Assembly (NCBI GenBank): GCA_964036045.1 | Contig: OZ038386.1 | Coordinates: 16,194,329-16,258,328, forward strand | Direction: 5' to 3' | Length of the DNA: 64,000 nt | Source of the DNA: Eutreptiella sp. 'Long Island Sound 2002' | Taxonomy: Eukaryota > Euglenozoa > Euglenophyceae > Eutreptiales > Eutreptiaceae | Part shown: piece after piece, positions 25,854 to 37,768 of the stretch | Layout: the number at the start of each line of letters is the position of its first letter | Position numbering within the stretch: position 1 is the first letter of the stretch | Notes under the pieces: generated by a model | Databases searched by the model: none | What the model saw: the letters and a program-made list of their open reading frames with translations, nothing else | What the model was told of the DNA's origin: nothing | Translations under genes and position numbers: made by a program

Positions 25854-26405
25854 TCAGAAAGACATACGACGCACGGCCGCAGCAAGCATTGGGCCAGCCA
25901 AGTCTGGAGAACCAAATCCTGGGGTGGGTGCTCCCATTGGGACACCAAACCCTGGGGTGGGAACACCCATTGGGACACCAAACCCTGGGGTGGGAACACC
26001 CATTGGGACACCAAACCCTGGGGTGGGAACACCCATTGGGACACCAAACCCTGGGGTGGGAACACCCATTGGGACACCAAACCCTGGGGTGGGAACACCC
26101 ATTGGGGCACCATAACCAAAACTGGGGGCGGCAACACCAATTGGAGCACCAAAGCCCACAGCTTGGTGGCCTTGGGTGTACTGTGTTGGCAGGGTGGTTG
26201 GAGCCCCTTGGACAGGCTGGACCTGCTTAGAGACAACCTGGCGGGTCACATGCTCCTGGCGAACAACAGGCACTGGGACCTGCACCACACGCTCAACAAC
26301 CTTCTCCACCACCTGCTCCACAGGCACTGGGATCTCAACATGCTTAACCACCTCCACAGGAACCTGGACGGTCTCAACGACAGGCACAGGCACTTCGACT
26401 GGAAC
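25854..26405 (-). CDS. Alveolin-like VPV-repeat protein, exon 5 (terminal)
   Basis: The exon starts after an acceptor reading TATATCTGCAG and is in phase 0. It continues the VPV pattern (VPVPVVETVQVPVEVVKHVE) for about 60 residues, then changes to a Gly/Pro tail of tandem GVPTPGFGVPM units. These units are 30-bp DNA repeats at about 25,925-26,110. It ends with MSF and a TGA stop. Length is 552 bases, 183 codons plus stop. Alveolins and articulins have a central repeat domain with variable flanks, and this exon would supply the C-terminal flank. Unlike most of the window, it reads cleanly without interruption. Confidence 0.7.
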   Translation of the reverse strand, partial: VPVEVPVPVVETVQVPVEVVKHVEIPVPVEQVVEKVVERVVQVPVPVVRQEHVTRQVVSKQVQPVQGAPTTLPTQYTQGHQAVGFGAPIGVAAPSFGYGAPMGVPTPGFGVPMGVPTPGFGVPMGVPTPGFGVPMGVPTPGFGVPMGVPTPGFGVPMGAPTPGFGSPDLAGPMLAAAVRRMSF

Positions 26406-29392
26406 CTGCAGATATAGGGTTGGAAATGGTAATGACGTTGGGGTTGAATGGGATGTTCAGGGTGGGAAAGAGGGCAGAGGGTTGTAGTGGCCATGCAATC
26501 ATCTGCATCAATCCCACCACGGGAACCAGCCAAGGGGCCTGTGCCTGTTGCTGCAGGCCATAGATGCAAGCACCACCTTGACACCAAGTTGCGCAAGGGG
26601 TTTGCCCTAAAGGCTGAAGATGTGTACCAGTTGGTAATTCCAGGTGCACACACTGGTTTGGGTTTCCAGGATGAAATTGCCTACATCGCTCGTCTCAAGC
26701 CCCCTCTGCTCAAGAGTGCTGCTTCCCTGTGGCGTCCCTCCCATGCTGGCGCTAGCATGTTTCAATTTCAGGTGGTGGTGGGTGGGCTTCAATTGGTCGG
26801 TAGGCTGAGCTGGATGTCCCCGCCATAGACACTTCCAGCCAGGTGGTGGGTGGGGGGGGGGGGGGGGAAGCTCAGCTAGGGCGAGCTAATTCAGGAGGGG
26901 TGGGGGGGGGGTTGGTCTGGTACAGTGCCAGACCCATGCCCAGTGTCGCCACCCATGTCTCCGCCAATGCCACAGGGCTAAGGCCGTGAGCATGAAGAAG
27001 TAATTAAGATAGCAACACCTTCTCCCCCACATTACACCAATCTCCTAATATTGCCCTTAGTTCTTTGTTTGTGCAGCCCATATGGTTGCCAACACCAACA
27101 ATTCGTCCCGGATGTGACAACCCAGATGTGACGATGACCCACTGTACACAAACCATTGTTTCGCCATTGAGGTGAGCTGTGCATTCCTTGGGACACTATT
27201 GGTTGCACTTGCAGTGATCTCCCAACCCTATTTCTGTCACCAATGCCTGGCACACAGCACATGACAAGACGTTGAGGGGGGGGGGGGGGGGGTTGGCACA
27301 ATGCCTCGGTATTAGATGGGGGGGGGGGGGGGTGGATGGGGTAGGTGTAGGTGTTGCTGATTAGCAATTATGGTTTGGCACACTTGGTTGTTTTTATGTG
27401 GAGGTGTGCCTCACACTGTGAGGGTCAACTGTCCCACTCTGGCCTACCCAAACTATGTTTCCCAAATGGCTTGGGATAGGTCATGTAGACAATTTCATCT
27501 TGAAAACCCAAACTAGTGTGTACACCGATAAGTATCAAGTACCAAGGCAATCCTTTGGGTCTTGTGCCCACATCTTTGCGACCTTTTCTCCTTTTCCCAT
27601 TGCAGGCCAAGGTTGCAAGGTAAGCCTACCAAAAAACCACAATGGACCGTGGCAATAGCAAAGGAAAATACATTGCAATGTAGGTTTTGGGAAATACTGC
27701 AAACTTGATCCTTCCATTTGCACTGCCTCTCTCGGCCTCCAGTCTGTTTGTGCTGCAAGGGGACATATGTAGCACTGATGTGTAACACTTGGTGGTCATT
27801 TATGGTGGAGGCCTCCAAATTTCATGGCGTGGGCATTAAAGTAAACTTAAATTAGACTAAATGTGAAGCGCGTCAATGCTGGCTGGGGTATGGACACCAT
27901 GGGATTGTAGCAGTAGTTCCAAGTAGCGAAAGAGATCCCTCTGCTTAAAATTGTTGCTTCTGCCCCTTGGCGTTCCTTCCCATGCCGCCCTCGGCATTCT
28001 GAACATTTAGTCATTCCCTTGACGGTCAAGTTTGGAGGGTGCTCACCACTACACCACCACAAATGTGGGAAACAGAACACGGGGCTGTTGGGGGGGGGGG
28101 GGGGGTGCCCCCCCATCCCACAAATCATGTCCCTGTGGCACGCCCAAAGAGGCAGCCCAATGAAGAGGACGGGTGGGTTTTTTTTTTGGTGGTGGTCGCT
28201 ATGTTGTGGCAACCCTTTACCCACTTCGGTCTTTACCACCTTCTGTTTGAACCGCCGTTGGGTAAGCACCAACCGCCGATGGTTAATCACCAACCGCCGT
28301 TGGTTTAGCGCCACCCGCTGTCAGTTGGTGGGTCACAAAGAACAGGGGGTGGGGGGTCCTCTAAGGGGAAAAAAAGAAAGAAAACCCTCCTAAAAGACCC
28401 CCTAGTCCGGCAGAAATTTGCTCCATGGCTGCAGGGAAAAAAATGCCTCCAGTATTGGGGGTGACATCCGGCCAAAATCTCAGCCCATTTGGCTAGGTAT
28501 GCTTGGAAGAAATTTCAAGCATCCTCAGCTCCCAATTCTATTGTGTCTAGACTGACAAACAGAAGTATACCACCCTTGGGCATGATTGCCATGTGGGTGG
28601 ATAGTCCAGACTTAAAAGAAGCTCTAGTGCCGTCCCGACTGGCTGGACGGGGTATTGTAGTTGGGCAATCCACATGAGAAGCTTGCAACATGAGTGGTTC
28701 GAGCAATCAGAAAATGAATAGTGAATGCAGCTCCCCCCTCCCCCGCTGGCTGGAGGGGGTTGCTGGAACATGAGAACATTGGCATTGCGCAATGAAATCA
28801 TCCGGTTGGCATGGCAGGAGATTGTAAGTCATGCACACGCACAAACTCACACCCGCATCTTTGGACATGGCACCTCCATTCCAGTTCCAAAATTGAGGAA
28901 CAATTGCATGCGACTGTGATCCCGGTTCGTGTGACTGTGGTTCGTGAATCGTTGCTTATTTCGTGCATGCAATTTATGTAGGGTGGGGCTTGGATGCTTT
29001 GGAAGTTCGCACTGGGTTTGGGGACTGGTCTGGGTTCTGTTGGTGGGTCTCCTGTGGTGGCATGTTCCTCCTGTTGGAGAGGTGGAGGGGCTGCAGATTG
29101 GCTGACAGTTGTGTAACCTTGGGGTGTGTATGGCTTTGTACTGTGCATGCTAGGGTCCTATGGGGGGTATGGAGCTGTTTTTTTTGGGAGCACTGTTGGT
29201 GGTTGGCTTTTGTGTTGTTGACATCTTTGCATTGTTGGGTTCATTGTGGGCTGCTGGTTGCTGTTGTGGTGAAGTGGATACGGGTTGGGGCACCAGCAGT
29301 TGGCCACTGACAAGTAGAAATGACGTTTTAGACTTCCCCAGCTGGCAAGGTGTCCACAAGAGCAAGGCTAGGGACAGCAAGGGTGCAGATAC
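26406..29392 (-). other. Probable intron 4 of the alveolin-like gene
   Basis: Runs from the GTATCT donor at 29,392 to the CAG acceptor at 26,406. It contains G-runs (26,850, 27,277, 27,319, 28,090) and four 21-bp units based on ACCGCCGTTGG at 28,252-28,325. No other gene is seen. Confidence 0.5.
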
Positions 29393-29752
29393 CTGGACCA
29401 CTTTCTCAACAACACGATCAACAGGAACTGGCACAGGGCGATCCACAATTTTCTCCACAGGATAGGGGACCTGGACAGGCTGTGGGACAGGTACGTGGAC
29501 AGGAACTGGCTGTGGAATAGGTCGTTCAACAATCTTCTCAACAATCTGCTCCACAGGGTATGGCACTGGGCGCTCCACGATCTTCTCCACAGGGACAGGG
29601 ACCTGGACAGGAACCTTCTGGTACTGAGGAACTGGGACATGCACCACCTTCTCGACAATGGTCTCGACAGGCACTGGCACTGGGCGATGGATGACACGCT
29701 CAACTGGGACTGGGACCCGCTTCTCCACAATGACCTCTTGAGGCACAGGGAC
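29393..29752 (-). CDS. Alveolin-like VPV-repeat protein, exon 4
   Basis: A 360-base, 120-codon internal exon in phase 0 at both ends. The acceptor reads CACCAG and the donor CAG|GTATCT. It is almost entirely repeat: blocks such as VPVEKIVERPVPYPVEQIVE, PVPVERVIHRPVPVPVETIV and a PQPVPVHVPVPQPVQ stretch. Alternating Val-Pro with charged residues is the signature of alveolins and articulins, filament proteins of the submembrane cytoskeleton. No catalytic motif is present. Confidence 0.75.
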
Positions 29753-30424
29753 CTGGTGCACACGTGATAGACACAAGAATACAAGGGAAAAAACATGTTA
29801 GTTGGGTGGATCAACCCAAGTTTAGTTGCCTTCAGCGTGGCACCACGAAGAGTAGCGGGAGAGTCTGCTATTTATTGGCACGTCAAAATGACACCTTGAT
29901 GACCCCCACAAGCATACAATAGTCAAATGGGTGACTAACCCACAGAGAGAGTCTGAACGTCAGTTTTATACTGAATAACAATATTTTTTTCTACTGGCAG
30001 GCTGGTGCAAAAACTGCTTGCCTACAAGCTGAGGCACTTTGCAGCACTGATGCCCAAAATCCCAAAGCCGATTTTTTTTGGTATTCGGACAAACATTCAA
30101 AATTTCCAGAACTGATATTGTGACCACCCACACAGACCAATCAATATCCCATGTAAAGCACGTGACTGATGTCCAAACACAGGACCAGTGTGAAACATGG
30201 GAAGGGCTAAGAGGGAACAAAGAGAACAAGTTTCTTGCAAGGAAACTTGACATTAAACTAGTGGAAAAAACAGAGCGTCAAAGATGTGATTTTACAACAC
30301 GTACTAATAATAATACACCGCCCGATGCGTAATAGGTTTATTACGTGTAATAATATTACGCCAGAACCGACGCGTAATAAAATCCCCCACGCATAATAAA
30401 ATGCTCGACACGTAATAACATTAC

Positions 30425-32660
30425 GCCCCTACTCTAGCCATCCTAAAGCCTAGGTGGTGGCCTTGCCAAATCCAAGTTTTGAGCCAAAAACACACCGGTG
30501 GCGCCCCGGGGCGGGGGCGCCAAGTCGGGAGGTGCCCTCCCAAAAATGCGCATTTTGTGCCCCAAAGCAGCCTTTTTTGGCCCAAAACGGTCCCGAAACC
30601 CATTCAAAATGGACAAACGAAGGGAAACAGTTGCTACACTCCACGTGCACCTCGATTGTCCCATGACAAAGAGCCCTTTGTTGCCCTCCAACTGCACGAT
30701 ATGTCCGAGAAACGGCCAAAAATGGCCGAAATGTGCGCTATTTGTGTCAAACAAGCCCAAAAACCAAGCACGGGCCGTATCTTGGGCTACGTGGCTCAAA
30801 ACCGAATTCCGAGGGCACCTAGTCCACCCGCAACCCCCCACTTTTTGTGATTTCCAAGCCTCAAATTCGCCCAACCGCCCAACGAGACGCATAGACCCAT
30901 ATACCAGTGGTCACTTGGTGGAGCCGTAGGGCAGCTCAGCCCGCACACGGTGGGGGACAACGGTGGCCAACAGCGACGAAAAAAAGTATTTTTTCCAAAA
31001 TTGTTCCTTGGATGCTCAAACAAGTGTTTTAAGCCCATTTTGAGCTCGTGATGACGCGTTTTGGCCCATGGAAAATGCCAAAATGCCTTGAAAATGGGCC
31101 GTTTTGCAACCAAAAATGGATCAAAAATGGGTCAAAAACGCGCTTTTCCAAAAGTGATCCAAGACCATTTGGGATGCTCAAACAAATGTTTTAAGCCCAT
31201 TTTGAGCTCGTGGTGACGCGGTTTGGCCCATGGAAAATCCCAAAATGCCTTGAAAATGGGCCGTTTTGGGAGCAAAATTGGGTGAAAAATGGGTCAAAAA
31301 CACGTTTTGCCAAAAGCGATCCTGGACCATTGGGGGTGGACAAACAAGTGAAATGTTTTGACCGAGTTTAGCCCCTTCCGCCACATGTATGCACCAAATT
31401 GTGCCCTTCGCACGTACCTTAGAGCCGTATGGTGGAGCCACCTAGAGATTAGAGGATATATTACTACACCCCTCTCCCCTTAAATTTAGCTAACAAGCAA
31501 CAAGCAACAAGCAACAACAAGCAACAACAAGCACGTCTCCGTGCCGTTTTGGCCATTGCACCTTCCCAAGGCCTCGGGCCTGACTCTACTTTAGCCATCC
31601 TAGAGCCTAGGTGGTGCCCTTGCCAAATCCAAGTTTTGAGCCAGAAAGTCACCGGTGACGGCCCGGGGCGGTGGCGCCAAGTCGGGAGGTGCCCTCCCAA
31701 ATCTGCGCAGTTTTGGGCCAAAAACGGCCATTTTTCGCCCAAAACAGCCCTAGTAAGGGTTCAAAACAGCCAAACGAAGGCAAACGGCTGCTACACTCCA
31801 CGTGTGTCTTGACTTTCTCGTGACCAAGGGACCTTTGGTGCCCTCTAACTCCACGACATGTCCGAGAAACGGCCCAAAAAGGCGCCAAAAAGCCCCAAAA
31901 ACTGCGCAATGTGCACCAGCACCCCGAAACCAAGAACGGGCCGTATCTTGGGCTACGTGGCTCAAAAACGAATTCCGAGGGCACCTAGTCCACCCGCAAC
32001 CCCCCTCTTTTTGTGGTTTCCAAGCCTCAGAATCGCCCAACGAGACACGTAGACCCCCGTACTAGTGGTCACTTGGTGCAGCCGGAAGGCCGGCCAGCCC
32101 ACGCACAGTGGGGGCCAACGGTGGGTCCACCAGGGTCCCCAGGGCGAAAAAAATCATTTTTTCCAAAGTTGTTCCTAGACCACTTGGGATGCTCAAACAA
32201 GTGTTTTTAGACCGTTTTGAGCCCGTGGTGGCGCGTTTTGGGCCATGGAAAATCCCAAAATGCCTTGAAAATGGGCCGTTTTGCGACCAACAATGGGTCA
32301 AAAATGGGTCAAAAACGCGTTTTTCCAAAAATGATCCTGGACCATTCGGGATGCTCAAACAAGTGGTTTTAGCCCATTTTGAGCCCGTGGTGACGGGTTT
32401 TGGCTCATGGAAAATCCCAAAATGCCTTAAAAATGGGCCGTTTTGGGACCAAAAATGGGTCAAAAATAGGTCAAAAATGCGGTTTTCCAAAAGTGATCCC
32501 GGACCATTTGGGATGCTCAAACAAGTGTTTTTAGCCCGTTTTGAGCCCGTTTTTGACCGAGTTTAGCCCCTTCCACCACATGTATGGACCACTTTGTGCC
32601 CTTCGCACGTACCTTAGAGCCGTGTGGTGGAGCCACCTAGAGTTGGGAGAGGGGTGTAGA
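30425..32660 (+). repeat. Tandem duplication with internal 160-170-bp units
   Basis: Two copies begin with AGCCATCCTA followed by AGCCTAGGTGGTG (near 30,437 and 31,590) and share CCAAATCCAAGTTTTGAGCC and GCCAAGTCGGGAGGTGCCCT. Each ends with smaller units containing GGGATGCTCAAACAAGTG, AAATCCCAAAATGCCTTGAA and GGGTCAAAAACGCG. The small units also occur, inverted, at 46,830-47,360. Confidence 0.8.
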
Positions 32661-32665
32661 TTGGA

Positions 32666-32668
<3 letters not shown>

Positions 32669-32738
<70 letters not shown>

Positions 32739-32743
32739 TATAT
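32669..32743. repeat. (TA)n microsatellite
   Basis: About 75 bases of alternating TA with a single G interruption near 32,720. Confidence 0.97.
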
Positions 32744-33599
32744 CTCTCGGGGACATTCAGAACATGCCAACACGGAGCAAATTCGCAATTTTTCGGGGTT
32801 TTTTCAAGTTTTGGTCAAATGCACCAAAATTTCGTTCCGTAGGGGGGGGTATGTGTATGCTTTTTGAAATCTGTGAGAAAAGGCCATTTCAGAAATGTAT
32901 GGGTTGGGGGGGGATAGGTGACCATATTTTTGAGTACCGAGGCCGAACTTTTCGGCGTTTCAGGGTTTTTGGGCCTCAGCCTGCTCTGCTCACGTGTGCG
33001 GGACACCAACTCACAGGTTTTCCCCTGGGTGCTCTGACATATTGTGGAGTTGGAGCAAAGTGAAATGAGGTAAATGGATGCATTTTGACGTGCTGAATCC
33101 AAATATTGTGGTCTCATGTCCCAACTTGACAGCCTCTTTGAGAAATTCTGCCATCTTTGATTTCTTGCACTCTGGTGAGCTTGATGCTGCAAGTTGCACC
33201 AGGCATCACCCGGGTGTCAAAGGTAGTTATTGGTCAAAATCTTCAACATATTGGGGTCTTGAGGGGACCCATGTTGCACATGTCTTCTACACATCAAATG
33301 CAACAAATCCACCTGACTGACGTGACCCTCATATGCCCATATGTTGGAGTAATGGGGGTAGGGGTGCGGTGCAGTCTGTCTGAAACCGGACTAGAACAGG
33401 CAAAAAAAACCCAACCTGTCAACGGTAACGGCCATTTTTTGAAAAAATATGGTTCCGGACCCCCCCCTAACCCATACATCTCCGAAAAGCCCTTTTCAAG
33501 GGCTTTCCGAATATACCCCACATACCCCTACCTACGGGACACTCAGTGAGCACAAATCAGGCAACAATGGCACCGACCCCTGAAAACGCTCCGTGTTGG

Positions 33600-33800
33600 C
33601 ATAATCGGCACCGTCCCCGAGAGATATGTATACACATGGTGCATAGTTTGTAGACACTGTGCACAGACACATTTACCCGAGTATAGTTTGTAGACAATGT
33701 GCACAGACATGTTTACCCGAATATAGTCTGTTGACACTGCGCACCACAAGTAGACACCGCCTGCTAATTGTAGACACTGTGCACATGTTGTAGACCTGAA
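33600..33800 (+). repeat. Short tandem repeat with TTTGTAGACA core
   Basis: Diverged units of roughly 55-60 bases carry ATAGTTTGTAGACACTGTGC or a variant, then ACATTTACCCGA or a variant, ending at about 33,795. Confidence 0.6.
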
Positions 33801-34642
33801 GATACAATATTTGGAGGCCCCCTTCCCCCAAAAAAGGGTCCGCTAACAGCTTTTACCCGTGCACCGATTCTATTATGTGTCAAGGATTTCATTATGCGTC
33901 GGGGATTTTATTACGCGGATTTTATTATGCGTCGGGGATCACATCGCCCTCGGGACGCGTAATATTGCGCGTAATATTATTACGCCTTCCCCGACGCCCC
34001 GACGCGGAAGTCGGTGCTTGTTTGACAGCCCCCGAAAAAAAATGTATGATGGAACGCAGTGTCATGCGCATACCTTGAAATGAAGGCAGTGGCTGTTTTT
34101 AAGCAATTGTGAGTAATACCCCCTGGCAATTTTGCAGTTTTGTCCAGCAATCTGTCTCATCTGCCTGATCCGCATGTGAACGGCATTCCAGATGCTGCAG
34201 ATGCAGATGCAGTGCACATATATTGAAACCACTTAAAAAAGACATTACAGGTCCAAAGCACTGGGTCGAGTGGTGGCAGTCTGGACTATCATGTGTCTTG
34301 AGAATGGCTGCTATTTGGTCTTTCTGACACATGCAATGGTGATTTGGAGGCATGATTGGATTCAATTGAACAACGTACAACATGAAATATGCCCAGTATT
34401 ATGTGTCATAATAAAAAAATTTGTGCTTGTGGGAATTGCATATCATAACCGGGGCGCCAGCTTGGTCAGGCATATGTTAATGAAAACTGGGCTTCTGTCC
34501 AATGGGCCATGCATCTTGGCCACAGAAAAAGAGACCTGCTGGGCCCTTCAAGAAACTTAGTTGCTGGCTGCACAAGATGCACCTGGCATATTGCGGTCCG
34601 AAATCTGCCACAGGCGTGGCCAGCTGGCATGCAGTAGCATAC

Positions 34643-34996
34643 CTGGACGACTTCTGGGACAGTCACCTGGCGAGGCACCTGGACAACTTTCTCCACAACT
34701 TGTTCCACAGGGTAGGGCACATCCCGGTGGACGACCTGCTCCACGGGAACTGGCACCTGGACATTCTTGACAACCTCCACAGGCACTGGCACATCACGGG
34801 TGGTCACCACCTCATGAGGCACAGGCACCTCAACACGCTCTGGGACAATCACCTCATAAGGCACCTGGACTTGTCGCGTGACAACCTTCTGCACGGGAGT
34901 TGGCACTGGGCGCTGCACAACCTTCTCAACGGGGTATGGGACCTGGCGTTGCACGATCTTCTCGACGGGGTATGGAACCTGAACATGCTGTGGGAC
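34643..34996 (-). CDS. Alveolin-like VPV-repeat protein, exon 3
   Basis: A 354-base, 118-codon exon in phase 0 at both ends. The acceptor reads TTTTGACCAG and the donor CAG|GTATGC. It encodes VPYPVEKIVQRQVPYPVEKV, PVPVEVVKNVQVPVPVEQVV and a VPYEVIVPERVEVPVPHEV stretch, all in the same alternating Val-Pro register as the neighbouring exons. The multiple-of-three length with phase-0 borders is what exon-wise duplication of repeat modules would produce. Confidence 0.75.
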
Positions 34997-36458
34997 CTGG
35001 TCAAAAGACAGATGTGCTGTATTGAGTGCGGCTGCAAGATATTGCAAGGATATTGCAAGGATACAAGGAGCAGGACTGTAGCAGGACAGAGGGAGCTGGA
35101 CCACATTCTACGCCCCTGCCCTCACTCTTGTGTCCTTTCCTCTTCAAGAGCAGGGCCACTGGCAAGGATGGCACAGGGGTCGTGGGTTGTTAATGCTAAG
35201 TTGCGTTCCAAAGGAGGATCCAGCTGGCCAGGTGCACAACCTAGGTTGGAGATGAATCAGTCTTCCAGCGGGGCAGCCCACTTAGCTACCCCTGACAGCC
35301 AGGGAAAATAATTCTTTCTCGGTGAGTGTGGGACAGTTGTGCCGCTGCTCACAAGTGCTGCTTCTGCCCCTTTGTGCTGCTCCCATGCCGGCGCCAGCAC
35401 ACTCCACACAAAGTCTTTCCCGAGACGGTGGACTTTGGAGGGTGCTCACCACCACTGATATGGGAAATGTAACACAGGGCCAGGAGGTTCCGGATTACCC
35501 ATCAGCGGTGTGCAGCATACTCAGGCATTTTGCCAGTTGTTTCGGGGGCTCACTGTCTGCGCAGTGTGCCAGTTCACTCCACCAAGGCCCTATTGTGGGG
35601 CCTAGGCAGGTACCTGCTACCAGCATGTGGTCCACCAGGGCCCTCCAGTTGAGCCCAGGTAGTCATGTGCCATGCTGTGCGACTGTGCTGTGGCTACCGG
35701 GGGAGGGTGGCAAGCTGTAGCCGCCCAGTGCTACTGCTCACTCCCCCACCCCTGAAAAAGAAAGAAAAAGAAAAAGAAAAAGAAAGAAAGAGAAACTGGG
35801 TGCGCAGGGGGGACAGAGGCTGAGTGTGGGCGGGCTGGTTGGCACTAGGGAAGTCGGTACTGATAGACTGAATGGCCCGGGCTTAGCCACTTTCAGCCAT
35901 TTGGTTCTCAAAGATCAGCAATTTCGAACACAATGCTATCTTCCCTGGTGGGTTAGTTGGGTGTGAATGGGACCAGTTAGTCCATCCTCCATTGTCGGGG
36001 AGGGGGGGGGGGGGGGCAGAGGGGTTTTTCGTTGGCATCTTTGATTTCCCCATAAATTCTGAGCACTGTGAATTCACATAGATAGGGGAAATTGACCACT
36101 TACCACAAGCGAAAAAACAAGCCAGGAAGTTATGACAGATACATGAATGAGCCTCCCAAAGCACCGAACAAGCTAAAACATCGTTCTGGCCCCCATGGTG
36201 TACGCAAAAAAACTGCTGCTCCCCGCAAGTGTAAGCTTGGGGATCTCAATGGGGGCAAAGGGGGGGATGGGGGGGCTGAGAGGTCCGGTCACCACTGAGC
36301 GCCCAGTGTTCTTGCTTAATGCTTTCATCCTTGAGAAAAATGCTTGACAGAGATGGAAATCAATAATTGGCATGGTTTTCCTTAGGGCTGCCCTCACCTC
36401 ACCTCCTGGGAGCTGGACCACGTTTGCCCTGTAGGCGAAAGCATAGGGGAAGAGGAAC
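34997..36458 (-). other. Probable intron 2 of the alveolin-like gene
   Basis: About 1.46 kb between exons 2 and 3 if the AAG|GTTCCT donor at 36,458 is used. It includes a purine-rich GAAAAA tract at 35,755-35,795 and a G-run near 36,003. No other gene is seen. Confidence 0.35.
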
Positions 36459-36770
36459 CTTCACTGGGACATCCACAGGCACCTGGCGGACAACCTCACG
36501 TGGGACGTCGACCTGCACAGTCCGCACCACTTCACGTGTCACAGGGTAGGGCTCATGCCGAACCACCTCACGGGTGACTGTGTGTGGCACAGGGACCTCC
36601 TGGACCTGGCGGCGTGGGACCGGGATGGGGACCTCAACCAGCTCCTCACGGATCTCCTCAACTGGGAAGGGGATGCGCTTCTCGACAATCTGCTCCACAG
36701 GGTATGGCACCTGGCGGTGCTGCACACGCTCCACTGGCACGGGCACCTCAATACGCTGTGGAACCTGCAC
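36459..36770 (-). CDS. Alveolin-like VPV-repeat protein, exon 2
   Basis: The exon begins after the acceptor ACGTCTGCAG in phase 0 with VQVPQRIEVPVPVERV. It continues through VPYPVEQIVEKRIPFPVEEI and a TREVV-rich segment. If it ends at AAG|GTTCCT it is 312 bases, 104 codons, and joins exon 3 in phase 0. That donor is weaker than the GTATGY donors of exons 1, 3 and 4. Otherwise the frame reads on for about 20 codons to a TGA at 36,399, giving a shorter two-exon gene. The VPV continuity favours splicing, but transcript data would decide. Confidence 0.65.
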
Positions 36771-37372
36771 CTGCAGACGTGAAATTGGGAGGAGAGGTAT
36801 TTGCAGGAGGAATTTTTCGTGTGTCGTTTTTCAGCTGCCGGAAGTAGTAGGCCCGCAGGCCTACCTTTTTGCATGTTGCTTCACTGTTGTCTGATGGCAC
36901 CCACCTGGGCGACCCACCACAGACAGGGCCAGTTTTTGCAAAACGCTAAGACCATTACCAACTCATGAAACCTGCCAACTGTTGATGTAGAAGCTGAAAT
37001 ATGAAAATCAGTGCAGTGTCCAGAGCAGGAGTTCCCCAGAAGTTCCCAGAAGTGTTGCATGCTCAGCGTCTCGTCAAAGTTGTGCAACACCACTCTTGTT
37101 GTTGGAACTGCCAAAAAAATGCATGATTCCACGGTTCAAGACAATAAAAAACAGTGGCTTGGTCAATCCCTCATAGAGTGAACAATTCAAGAGATGCATC
37201 TCCCCTGCCCCGCCCAGCAATCTCAGGCACTGAGTGTTCCAAGGATTCATGCATTCTATGCACCTGATCCAACGACCTTCCACAAACACAGACTCAGGGC
37301 TTCAAGGTCAGGGTGACTGAGAAGGCGGGTTGCGACCATTCCTTGCCTGATTCCATGCCTGGGCTGGCATAC
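36771..37372 (-). other. Intron 1 of the alveolin-like gene
   Basis: A 602-bp intron with donor CAG|GTATGC at 37,372 and acceptor CTGCAG at 36,771. Confidence 0.6.
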
Positions 37373-37768
37373 CTGACGTGGCACAGGGACACGACGCTGG
37401 ACAACACGCTCCACAGGGACTGGTACATGGCGCTGCACAATCCTCTCGACAGGGACCACAAAGTCGCGCTCAACCAACTGGATCTCGTGCGTCCTCTGCA
37501 CAGGGACATACTCAACCTCACGGCCCACAATCTGACGTCCGAGGCGGTGCTCTCCAACGAACTGTGGCGCACCCCGGGTCACAGAGGCGCTGGAGATTCC
37601 GGCACCGTAGGTGGCTCCAGAGATTCCGGCACCGTAGGTGGCACCAGACACCCGGGAGTAGCTGGCTCCTGTGGCACCAGACACCCGGGAGTAGCTGGCT
37701 CCAACGGGGTACCTGGAGCCGGATACAACAGGGTAGGCAGATTCGACCTCAGCACGAGGGGAGTACAT
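37373..37768 (-). CDS. Alveolin-like VPV-repeat protein, exon 1 (start)
   Basis: The start codon at 37,768 is in the context GCAACAATGTAC and opens a 396-base, 132-codon exon. The first 75 or so residues are a Ser/Gly/Tyr-rich head with tandem ATYGAGIS and SYSRVSGAT units. The VPV core then begins: a YVPVQRTHEIQ stretch, then VPVERIVQRHVPVPVERVVQ. An acceptor-like CATCTCCACAG about 22 bases before the ATG suggests a 5'-UTR intron or trans-splice site. Together the five exons would make about 657 residues with low-complexity head and tail around a VPV core, the usual alveolin layout. The protein likely lies under the plasma membrane. Confidence 0.7.

Larger units (their letters stand above)
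30310..34010. mobile_element. Putative insertion bounded by inverted AT-rich clusters
   Basis: Short palindromic phrases such as GTAATAATATTACGC, CGACGCGTAATAAAAT and CGCATAATAAAATG cluster at 30,320-30,430. Their reverse complements (GCGTAATATTATTACGCC, GGGATTTTATTACGCGG) cluster at 33,870-34,000. Between them is a duplicated block of about 1.15 kb, then simple repeats. I infer a foldback-type non-autonomous element inside the intron. No transposase is encoded and no target duplication was resolved. Confidence 0.35.
29753..34642 (-). other. Probable intron 3 of the alveolin-like gene
   Basis: From the GTATGC donor at 34,642 to the acceptor at 29,753, about 4.9 kb. Most of it is a repeat-built insertion (30.3-34.0 kb). 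No coding frame is supported inside. Confidence 0.45.
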
